In this document: piece by piece, positions 5,767 to 11,639 of the stretch
Position numbering within the stretch: position 1 is the first letter of the stretch
Layout: each line of letters begins with the position of its first letter
Source of the DNA: Hondaea fermentalgiana
Lineage: Eukaryota > Sar > Bigyra > Thraustochytrida > Thraustochytriidae
Direction: 5' to 3'
NCBI GenBank assembly: GCA_014084085.1
Contig: NPFB01000134.1
Location: forward strand, 113,917 to 125,555
Length of the DNA stretch: 11,639 nt
The notes under the pieces: generated by a model
Databases searched by the model: none
Told to the model about the DNA's origin: nothing
Seen by the model: the letters and a program-made list of their open reading frames with translations, nothing else
Translations under genes and position numbers: made by a program

Positions 5767-8382
5767 TCAGGTTTTTTTCGAAGCGCTTGATAAGCCATCA
5801 GGTGCTACAGGTGCCGCAGGTGCTGCAGGTGCCGCAGGTGCTGCAGATGGCTGGTTCTGCTTTTTTGCGGCTGTGACTGCATCTGTCCGACGCTCCATCA
5901 TCTGACGCAGCGGTTCGGGACGCAGCTGCCGGGTTGGCAGCGAAAGCGGTCGAGTTTCAGGCCGTTCTGACCTAACGCCAATGCTCGTGTCAAGACGCAA
6001 CCCAAAATCTGGCAGAGGCACGACCATGTCGCCACCGTCACTCCCAGCGCCGATGCTGCTTCCGGTCTCATTGCGGCCAAGGCGACTCGACGATGGACTT
6101 GCCTGCTCAGCGAAACGACTCAAGTTTCCAGCGGCAGCGGCGCTATTCGGGGTCTTCGAGGGAGTAACTGCTGCAAAAGGGCTATTTGTACCCTCGCTGA
6201 GATTCGATGCAGCAAAAGTAGTTCCGGCAGTGCCATCGCTGTCGTTCATCCGGTCATTGGTGGTTGTGGTAGTGGTGGTGACCACCTTTGGTTGTATGCG
6301 CTCCGGGGCCGGGGAGGTTAGCGCATTCATGAAAGCAGAAGTTGTCCATGATTTGCTGCGCACCATTGGCGTAATGCCAACAGACAGATCAACCTCTGTG
6401 ACGGCTGCGTTAACTTCGTCTTGCGTGGGAACAATAAAGTCGCGGTAGGCCTGAGAGAGCTGAGCAAGCTTGGCGCCCTGGCGGACCCAATCGCTCGATT
6501 TAATGCCTGGAATATCCAGACGCTCATAAGACCGTTTGGCTAGCATACGGTCCAAGAGTTGCATGGCTTCTGGGCTCACATGAGAAACCAAGGTGTCAGG
6601 AAACCTCAGTGGCATTGCACGAATGAGCTTAAAGATTCCCTCTCTTGTATCCGCGAGAAAGGGGACGCATCCAAAGAGCATCATGTAGAGCGTAATGCCG
6701 GCGGCCCAAAGATCAGCAAGCTTGCCTTTGTACTGTACATCATTGAAGTTGTCAAAGTTGCAGGCTTCAGGAGGGAAAAACGCATACGTTCCGATAGGTG
6801 GCGAATTCATGTCATCGTTGTGCTGCACTTTCTCAATTCCACTCGGTGTTGGCGGGTAGAGAATACCACGCAACCGCCGCATCTCTTCAGAGTCCGGATT
6901 AAGTCGCTCGGCGGCAGCGGCGGCGCGGGGCGTAATGAACGGAATTGCACCCATGCGCGGCGTCTCCACCTGCGAAAGCATGGTGAGCAGACCGCTTGCC
7001 TCACTGCGCCGACTTTCGCGCTGACTTTCACTTGCCGGTCCGCGGCGCTCATGATGATATGAACCCCCATCGTCATCCTCCTCTTCTTCGTTGAGGCCTT
7101 CACTTATTGCGTCGTTCAAGATCTCGTCACCAAGATGAAATTGCATCGATGGAGACTCGAGATTTTCCGTTGTAAGCGTCAGTTTCGGCAAGTCCACCTC
7201 CAGCTGCAGCGACGAGGGCGCGAGAGAACTCTTCTCGCTTTTCTCCGACTCCATCTCCTCTTCGTGCTGCTGCGGCTGCCGTTGCCCTCCTATTGAAAGC
7301 GGGGGAGGCGGGGGCTCAGGGATGGGGGCGCTGGCCTCCCCGTCGTCGTCGAGCCGCTCGTCTTCAGACCCCCCGGCGGGAATGAGGCCAACGAGAGCGC
7401 CGTTGCCGGGTCCGAATGCCGCGGAGCGATCGACTCGCGTCAGATCATCGCACGCATCGGAGGTGTTCCCAATATCGGTGTCTCCATTAAAGACATGGGT
7501 AGAGTCGGCATCATACTCGTCGTCCTCATCGTCCTCATTGTCGCTAATCTCGTCTTCTAGCTCCACGGGCTCGCAAATAGCAGAGACGCCAAAGTCGTTG
7601 ATTTTGAGTAGTCCCGTCTGCGTCACGAGCAAATTGGAAGGCTTGATGTCACGGTGAACAATGCCGTGAAAGTGAAGATACTCGATACCTTTGATGAGCT
7701 GTCCAAAGAGGTCGCGTGCGCGCGCCTCCTCGAGTGGTTTGTTACCTTCGAGTTGGTCGCCCATGATGGGCCCACCATTTACGTACTGCATGACAAGGAA
7801 GATACGGTTGTGCTGCGGGAGATCAAGAATCTCGTGCAGTTGTACAATATTCGGGTGTTGTAGCTTCTTCATGATGGCAATTTCGCGGGCAATGGGCGCT
7901 GCGGCGCTGGCGAGGAGGCCAGAGCTTCGCGCGCGGCCTCGTCGCAGTGTAAGCCTTTTGCGAATGATCTTGACAGCCCATTGGTTGTTGCTCGCGTCCA
8001 CTGCGAGCCGCACTTGGGCTTGTGATCCCTGGCCGAGGATCTTGGTCAGCGTGTATTGGTTTACAACGAGCTCGCCCGTCTCAGGCATGCCTTCGAGGCC
8101 TGTTTCCAGCTGCTCATTGGGCGGGTGAAGGTTGTGATTGCTTTTGTTGTGAGGATGAACGGGGTGGCGATGATTATGCAGCGCGTGAGCGGGCTGCCCT
8201 AGCTGCTGCTGCTGCTGCTGCGGCATCTGTTGAAAGCCTTGCGTCTGCGCGCCCGGCACGCCGGCGAGCCGCTGGCCCGTCAGCGGCTCGGGTGCAGGTG
8301 TTGCGTCCGGGGCCAAGGCCTTCCCGTCATCCTTCTTGTAAGCGTCCGCCTCTCGCGACGGCGAAGACGACACGCACCCCAT
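5767..8382 (-). CDS. CaMKK-like Ser/Thr protein kinase, N-myristoylated, with large activation-segment insertion
   Basis: 871 aa. Kinases of the CaMKK/SNF1-activating type phosphorylate the activation loops of CaM kinases and AMPK/SNF1. The protein begins MGCVSSS, a textbook N-myristoylation site with a palmitoylatable Cys3, which is why ATG 8382 is chosen over the open frame extending to 8754. Residues 20-100 are low complexity: poly-Gln (55-60) and a His-rich stretch (66-86). The kinase domain runs about 110-634: Gly loop GQGSQAQV (117-124), Lys138, a basic insert typical of CaMKK (141-160), Glu167, HRDIKPSN (243-250), DFG (263-265), GTYAFFPPE (531-539), DLWAAGITLY (557-566). Between DFG and GTYAF about 265 residues replace the usual 15-20: acidic (273-292), Pro-rich (355-361), Ser/Glu-rich. 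After the domain, VTEVDLSVGITP and RSKSW (676-680) match the region where CaMKKs are autoinhibited and bind calmodulin. The tail (690-871) is Thr/Ser/Ala-rich, including a 9-bp minisatellite encoding Ala-Ala-Pro repeats. Confidence 0.88.
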   Translation of the reverse strand: MGCVSSSPSREADAYKKDDGKALAPDATPAPEPLTGQRLAGVPGAQTQGFQQMPQQQQQQLGQPAHALHNHRHPVHPHNKSNHNLHPPNEQLETGLEGMPETGELVVNQYTLTKILGQGSQAQVRLAVDASNNQWAVKIIRKRLTLRRGRARSSGLLASAAAPIAREIAIMKKLQHPNIVQLHEILDLPQHNRIFLVMQYVNGGPIMGDQLEGNKPLEEARARDLFGQLIKGIEYLHFHGIVHRDIKPSNLLVTQTGLLKINDFGVSAICEPVELEDEISDNEDDEDDEYDADSTHVFNGDTDIGNTSDACDDLTRVDRSAAFGPGNGALVGLIPAGGSEDERLDDDGEASAPIPEPPPPPLSIGGQRQPQQHEEEMESEKSEKSSLAPSSLQLEVDLPKLTLTTENLESPSMQFHLGDEILNDAISEGLNEEEEDDDGGSYHHERRGPASESQRESRRSEASGLLTMLSQVETPRMGAIPFITPRAAAAAERLNPDSEEMRRLRGILYPPTPSGIEKVQHNDDMNSPPIGTYAFFPPEACNFDNFNDVQYKGKLADLWAAGITLYMMLFGCVPFLADTREGIFKLIRAMPLRFPDTLVSHVSPEAMQLLDRMLAKRSYERLDIPGIKSSDWVRQGAKLAQLSQAYRDFIVPTQDEVNAAVTEVDLSVGITPMVRSKSWTTSAFMNALTSPAPERIQPKVVTTTTTTTNDRMNDSDGTAGTTFAASNLSEGTNSPFAAVTPSKTPNSAAAAGNLSRFAEQASPSSSRLGRNETGSSIGAGSDGGDMVVPLPDFGLRLDTSIGVRSERPETRPLSLPTRQLRPEPLRQMMERRTDAVTAAKKQNQPSAAPAAPAAPAAPVAPDGLSSASKKT
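5798..5847. repeat. 9-bp coding minisatellite in the kinase C-terminus
   Basis: About five copies of a CAGGTGCYG-like unit, alternating in pairs so that an 18-bp period is visible. On the minus strand they encode the APAAPAAPAAP stretch near residues 848-861. It is in frame and likely polymorphic in length. Confidence 0.85.
8202..8221. repeat. GCT/CAG run encoding poly-Gln in the kinase
   Basis: About 6.5 GCT units on the plus strand are CAG codons on the minus strand, giving the Gln run at about residues 55-60. Confidence 0.9.
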
Positions 8383-8491
8383 CTTCGACCTCTGCTCGAG
8401 CGCCCGCGCAGCGCCCGCGCAGCGCCTGCCAGCGCCCGCGCAGCTTGCGCAGCTTGCGCAGCCCGCGGCGCCGTGACCGATTTTGGCTGCT

Positions 8492-8530
8492 CTGAGAGAG
8501 AGAAAGAGAGAGAGAGAGAGAGGAAAAAGA
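8492..8530 (-). other. Candidate 3' splice site in the kinase 5' leader
   Basis: Read on the minus strand, a long pyrimidine run (the GA repeat at 8494-8522 plus a CTCTTTTTCC-type stretch upstream) ends in CTCTCTCAG, with CAG at 8494-8492. That is a strong-looking 3' splice site about 110 nt upstream of the kinase ATG. A 5'-UTR intron would also explain why the frame upstream of MGCVSS reads Leu/Ser/Pro-rich junk. I could not choose a convincing donor. Confidence 0.4.
8494..8522. repeat. GA microsatellite, interrupted
   Basis: An almost pure GA run with one AA interruption near 8503. On the kinase strand it is a TC tract. Confidence 0.95.
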
Positions 8531-8960
8531 GGCAGTGACCCCAAATCTGCTTTAGGGGCCGTGATTCGGGCCTCCTTTTCTGCCCGGCTCATCGTCTTGT
8601 CGGCTGGCTGGCTGCTGCCGCTGCTCCTGCGTGCAGAACGATGATGAAAATGATGCACTTTCTTGGCAACCTGAAAAGGTGAACCTCGAGGCGCTTGCCT
8701 TTCGTAGGTTGTACTCCATGGTTCCAGCTTTGCTTGCAGCAGCGTGCTCGACAAACCTAGGGCGAGGATGTGATGATCGTTTTGTTATGACCGCTAGCCT
8801 ACGGAAAGAATGCAACGATGGCGAGTGTGCCAACATTCGCTGCCCTATGGTCGCCCCGTCCTGCACTTCGTTGATGGCAGTAAGGTGGCCAATGTCCTCG
8901 TTGTTCGCTGTCGCGCACACATCATGCTTGTTTGCGTCCCTCTTCACTCTGCATCCATGA

Positions 8961-8996
<36 letters not shown>
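8961..8996. repeat. (GCTT)9 microsatellite
   Basis: Nine perfect GCTT units, followed by one variant ACTT. It lies about 285 nt upstream of the synthetase ATG, in the shared upstream region. Confidence 0.97.
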
Positions 8997-9000
<4 letters not shown>

Positions 9001-9281
9001 GCAAGTTCGCCGTCCAAGGGTAAGCTCGTTACGCTCGCTCGATCCCTCGTTCAACACTGCAATCGTCGCGGCCACGACGCTTCTATGCATAGCCTACAGG
9101 TCGGTCGATGCAAGCTGTGAAAAGGTCCGAGGCGCTTGGATCCTGTGGTGATCCGGCCTCTTTCTATGCTTCGGCTTCGGGAGGCCGGGACTTCGAGCGC
9201 CAAAGCCCGAACGAAGGAGCAGCAGGCGGCACAGAGAGCGGGCGAGGCGAGGCCGAGAGCCACGGAGGGCGCGCGGAGAGA

Positions 9282-10712
9282 ATGCAGGGGCTCACGGACG
9301 AGGCGGTGGCCTGGGCCACGGCGCACGGGCTGCAGATGATGGACGCGGAGCACTCAACGCTGTGCAAGGCCGCGCCCGTCACGCTGCTGCCGACGCCGCT
9401 GTCCAGGAAGGCCTTTGAACACGCAGTGCACCTGGCGCAGCCCTTCAACGTGCTGGTCGACAAGGTGGCGCGCGATCTCGACTGGGTGTACAAGACGCTC
9501 GACGGCGTTCTGGAGCACGACGAGTTCACGGCCCAACTCGTCAAGATCTGCCGCGCCGTCGAGGAAAAGGGCGACGTACAGAGAATCTACCTGGGCATCA
9601 ACCGCTCCGACTACATGCTGGACCAAGGCAAAGACCTCTTGCAGGTGGAGCTCAACACAATTGCGTCCTCTTTTGGGTGCTTGTCGGCTCGCGTCGCGCG
9701 AATGCATAGATTCCTCATGGATCGCTACCCCGAGCACGAGACGGTGCAGGAGCGCTGCCCGGACGCGCAGGACGCCACGCGCACGCCTCCAAACCGTGCC
9801 GACACAGAGATCCCTCGTGCTCTTGCGGAAGCAGCTCGCATCCATCTCCAGTCGCGCGGCAAGGAGGAGACGACCAAAGGTCCTCCCACGGTCCTCTTTG
9901 TGGTCCAAGAGGGCGAGAGGAATTCGTTCGACCAGCGTTGGCTCGAGTACGAGCTCTGGGATGCCCACAAGGTCGCCTGCATGCGCCGATCCCTGAGCCA
10001 GATTAAAGAGCAGGCCTCTGTGAACGACGCTAACGGTCGCGATCTCATCGTTGACGGCCAGCTCATTTCGGTGGTTTACTTTCGCGCGGGCTACACTCCC
10101 AATGACTACCCTAGCGACGTGCAGTGGGACGCGCGTCTTCTCATGGAGACATCCAACGCCATCAAGTGCCCGAGCATTGCTTACCAGCTTGTGGGCACGA
10201 AGAAGGTGCAGCAGGAGCTCGCGCGCCCCGGCCAGGTGGAGCGATTTATGGGCGAAGGCCCCGGCGCTGCGCTGCGCACAGGTTTCGCAGGTCTCTGGTC
10301 TCTTGACGCCAAGGAACAGGATGAAAGTGCCAAGGATGCCATCAAGGACGCCATTGCGAATCCGGGCAACTACGTCGTCAAGCCGCAGCGAGAGGGCGGT
10401 GGAAACAACATTTACGGCGAGGACGTCAAAAAGGCGCTCGAGTCCATGTCATCGACCGAACTTGCCTCGTACATTCTCATGCAGCGCATCTTTCCTGAGG
10501 AGGTCGATGCCATTCTTGTCAAGGCCGGCGAGCCCCATTCTGCAAAGGCGCTGCAGGAGCTTGGCGTTTACGGCGTTTATCTCTCGGACGGCTCGAAGGA
10601 GCACTTTAATGCATATGCGGGTCAGCTTCTGCGGACCAAGATGGTTGGCGTTGATGAAGGCGGCGTGGCCACTGGGTTTTCTTGTCTGGACTCTCCGCTT
10701 CTTGTCGACTAA
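9282..10712 (+). CDS. GSS: Glutathione synthetase (eukaryotic type)
   Basis: 476 aa from ATG 9282, against 474 in the human enzyme. It joins gamma-glutamylcysteine and glycine using ATP, the second step of glutathione synthesis, normally in the cytosol. Family blocks in order: FNVLVDKVARD (55-65), LGINRSDYM (104-112), QVELNTIASSFG (121-132, with Mg ligands Glu123 and Asn125), QEGERNSFDQR (209-219), VVYFRAGYTP (264-273), CPSIAYQLVGTKKVQQEL (296-313), the Gly-rich ATP loop KPQREGGGNN (367-376, Glu371 a Mg ligand), SYILMQ (396-401), LLRTK (450-454, substrate-binding Arg452) and the Ala/Gly-rich lid GGVATG (460-465). All catalytic positions I can match to the human enzyme are present. The frame stays open to an ATG at 9108, which would add 58 residues rich in Gly, Ser and Glu with no family match; I treat that as leader. 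Confidence 0.96.
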   Translation: MQGLTDEAVAWATAHGLQMMDAEHSTLCKAAPVTLLPTPLSRKAFEHAVHLAQPFNVLVDKVARDLDWVYKTLDGVLEHDEFTAQLVKICRAVEEKGDVQRIYLGINRSDYMLDQGKDLLQVELNTIASSFGCLSARVARMHRFLMDRYPEHETVQERCPDAQDATRTPPNRADTEIPRALAEAARIHLQSRGKEETTKGPPTVLFVVQEGERNSFDQRWLEYELWDAHKVACMRRSLSQIKEQASVNDANGRDLIVDGQLISVVYFRAGYTPNDYPSDVQWDARLLMETSNAIKCPSIAYQLVGTKKVQQELARPGQVERFMGEGPGAALRTGFAGLWSLDAKEQDESAKDAIKDAIANPGNYVVKPQREGGGNNIYGEDVKKALESMSSTELASYILMQRIFPEEVDAILVKAGEPHSAKALQELGVYGVYLSDGSKEHFNAYAGQLLRTKMVGVDEGGVATGFSCLDSPLLVD

Positions 10713-10727
10713 TTATAAGGAGTCTGC

Positions 10728-10746
10728 AGGTAGGTAGGTAGGTAGG
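10728..10746. repeat. (AGGT)4 tandem repeat just after the synthetase stop
   Basis: Four AGGT units plus AGG, 16 nt past the TAA. Each unit recreates an AG|GTAG donor-like sequence, so the repeat offers several possible 5' splice sites 4 nt apart. Confidence 0.95.
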
Positions 10747-10801
10747 CCTCTTTACAATCAAGACCCGATAATTTTCTCTCCTTTTTTTGTCTCTCCTGCA
10801 G
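10730..10801 (+). other. Probable 72-nt intron in the glutathione synthetase 3' UTR
   Basis: A donor CTGCAG|GTAGGT at 10730 is followed 72 nt later by a textbook acceptor: a pyrimidine run from about 10772 (broken only by a few G/A) ending in CCTGCAG at 10795-10801. The coding sequence ends at 10712 in the same way as the human protein, so this intron would lie wholly in the 3' UTR, 17 nt after the stop. That spacing is short enough that nonsense-mediated decay need not be triggered. Confidence 0.55.
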
Positions 10802-10907
10802 TGCCAATCATCAACTTCCTCTTCTTTGTAAAAAGGGTTTGTGCTCTTTTATTTGTGACAGCTACTTGCGGAGCGGGAAGACTGTAGCCTACCCCCAATT
10901 ATTTTGG

Positions 10908-10919
10908 TATAAATAAAAG
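10908..10919 (+). promoter_or_regulatory. AATAAA poly(A) signal or TATA-like element
   Basis: TATAAATAAAAG contains a perfect AATAAA (10912-10917), 200 nt past the synthetase stop and about 130 nt after removal of the proposed intron. It is the best poly(A) signal for that gene. The same bases read as a TATA box, so a promoter for the downstream mobile element cannot be excluded. Confidence 0.4.
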
Positions 10920-11037
10920 TGGTATTAGGGTAAAGCGTCCGATTTGCAAATCACACAGATTTGCTACATAATCGGCGCCCGAGAAATCGATTAGGAGTTA
11001 CCTACTACTCACTAAGACCATGTTGTAAATCAATGCT

Positions 11038-11081
11038 ATATAAAAATAGGCCTTTAAATAGGCCGGCTAGTACTTTTATAT
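11038..11081. repeat. Inverted repeat with TATA-like arms
   Basis: Arms ATATAAAA and TTTTATAT are 28 nt apart; the loop carries two AAATAGGCC copies (the first overlaps the left arm). Either arm is also a reasonable TATA box, about 135-180 nt upstream of the transposase-like frame. Confidence 0.55.
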
Positions 11082-11119
11082 GGGCGGACGGTGGCTTGAC
11101 TGCCAGCGCGAACCCAAGT

Positions 11120-11152
11120 GGTGGTTAGGCCTGGTGGTTAGGCCTGGTGGTT
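11120..11152. repeat. 13-bp tandem repeat, 2.5 copies
   Basis: Unit GGTGGTTAGGCCT, at 11120, 11133 and (partial) 11146. It is perfect over its length and non-coding. Confidence 0.9.
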
Positions 11153-11178
11153 GCAGAGCTCGAGCAGCAGAGATCTAA

Positions 11179-11639
11179 TCTAGCGCAGCGAGACTGATAG
11201 AAGAGGCCAAAAAAAATGGAGGAAGGCTTCAGCCCTACGAGACAGCTCTGACGCACAATCTTGAGCAGCAGTTGAAGAAGTTCATCGTTGAATGTTCGAA
11301 GACTGGCATGCCACTTTCAGCAAAGGATATCAAGGGGATGGCATATGATCTCGCTAGACTCAAGGACAGCAACACCAAGTTCAAAGCGACAAGTGGCTGG
11401 TGGAAATCCTTCAAAGCTCGTCATCCCGATTTGCGAATTCGACGACTCGAGGAGCTTGATACTGTAAGACACCGTGCGCTCAACTACGATATCGCGTCTG
11501 AATGGTTCGACTTGGTACAGCATAAGTACGCCGGAGGCTCAAGACAAGTCCCGTGAGGCTGTGATCAAGGCGAAGAAACAGAAGAAGGACAAGCAATTCG
11601 TTGACGAAGCAAGTGTTCGCGCTTTCCTACTCCGAAAAG
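11179..11639 (+). pseudogene. CENP-B/pogo-like transposase fragment, frameshifted, runs off right edge
   Basis: One frame is open from 11179 to a TGA at 11554-11556. Its product contains the CENP-B/Tc5-type helix-turn-helix DNA-binding pattern of pogo/Tigger transposases: an L-x2-F/W-I core followed by GMPLSAKDIKGMAYDLA (from 11305), then SGWWKSFKARHPDLRIRRLEELD and R-x2-A-L-N-Y-D-I-x3-WFDLVQHKY. There is no in-frame ATG before 11308, inside the domain; the ATG at 11216 is in another frame and stops after 11 codons. After the TGA, the +1 frame, open from 11468 to the window end, reads Lys-rich and looks coding (EAVIKAKKQKKDKQFVDEA). So at least one frameshift separates the domain from what follows, unless an intron lies here. 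The DDE catalytic domain is not visible before the edge. Confidence 0.6.

Larger units (their letters stand above)
8383..9281. other. Divergent intergenic region between kinase and glutathione synthetase
   Basis: About 900 bp lie between the two chosen starts. The kinase side holds a GA microsatellite with a consensus-like minus-strand acceptor; the synthetase side holds a (GCTT)9 run. Both genes have open frames extending into this region (to 8754 on minus, from 9108 on plus), but those translations look like leader sequence. A 109-codon plus-strand frame (8631-8960) has no recognisable content. I infer a shared promoter region. Confidence 0.5.
10713..11178. other. Synthetase trailer and AT-rich border of a probable mobile element
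   Basis: After the 3'-UTR intron and AATAAA, composition shifts to AT-rich from about 10890. The stretch holds a 12-bp palindrome GATTTGCAAATC (10941-10952), CCGATT/AATCGG arms (10939-10944, 10970-10975), a direct repeat AAATAGGCC (11044-11052, 11056-11064), ATATAAAA/TTTTATAT arms (11038-11045, 11074-11081) and a 13-bp tandem repeat (11120-11152). No gene is recognisable. It looks like the terminal region of the element whose coding remnant follows, but its ends are not defined. Confidence 0.45.

Noticed and set aside
8383..8754. N-terminal extension of the kinase (124 codons)
   Set aside because: It translates a GA/TC microsatellite into Leu-Ser repeats and destroys the myristoylation start; more likely 5' UTR or intron.
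9108..9281. N-terminal extension of glutathione synthetase (58 codons)
   Set aside because: No match to the family and no convincing targeting peptide; starting at 9282 gives 476 aa, close to the usual length. Dual targeting by the longer form cannot be fully excluded.
9164..9968. Minus-strand open frames opposite glutathione synthetase
   Set aside because: Shadows of a GC3-biased gene with every family motif on the plus strand.
10925..10930. Single TTAGGG telomere-like hexamer
   Set aside because: One copy is expected by chance; there is no array.
10971..10983. Sequence resembling a retrovirus-type primer binding site (GGCGCCCGAG)
   Set aside because: Ten bases only, with no long terminal repeat, no gag/pol coding and no tRNA match that I can verify.

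Overview
The window is nuclear DNA from a GC-rich, intron-poor single-celled eukaryote. The best guess is a stramenopile close to the thraustochytrids (labyrinthulomycetes). Reasons: long mostly uninterrupted genes with strong G/C third-position bias, occasional short GT-AG introns, and a bacterial-type HslV protease carrying a mitochondrial presequence alongside clearly eukaryotic genes (EBP2, a CaMKK-type kinase, eukaryotic glutathione synthetase). The taxon is an inference; eukaryotic origin is secure.

Layout, left to right. Positions 1-92 (minus) look like the first 30 codons of a gene running off the left edge, with a hydrophobic N-terminus. A GC-rich divergent intergenic region follows, holding about 6.7 copies of a 19-bp tandem repeat (269-396). 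Next is EBP2 (616-1740, plus), a nucleolar 60S ribosome-assembly factor. Convergent to it is a spliced minus-strand gene (2125-3449, intron 2892-3046; a further 5' exon is possible) for a multi-pass membrane protein of rolling-stone/FAR-17a type. A non-coding stretch of about 1 kb separates it from hslV (4475-5191, plus), a mitochondrial threonine protease subunit. Convergent to hslV is a large minus-strand gene (5767-8382) for an N-myristoylated CaMKK-like protein kinase whose activation segment carries an insertion of about 250 residues. Divergent from the kinase is glutathione synthetase (9282-10712, plus), followed by a probable 3'-UTR intron (10730-10801). From about 10890 the DNA becomes AT-richer and ends in a damaged CENP-B/pogo-like transposase fragment (from 11179).

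The genes do not form an operon or an obvious pathway: ribosome assembly, a membrane protein, mitochondrial proteolysis, calcium/energy signalling and redox metabolism sit side by side, as is usual in a eukaryotic genome. Orientation alternates (-,+,-,+,-,+), so nearly every intergenic region is either a shared divergent promoter or a shared convergent terminator region. Simple repeats (GA, GCTT, AGGT, GCA) are concentrated in introns, leaders and trailers.

The observations most worth following are the kinase activation-segment insertion, the ACGCGT-containing tandem array upstream of EBP2, the 3'-UTR intron with a repeated donor site after glutathione synthetase, and the mitochondrial HslV with an extra loop.
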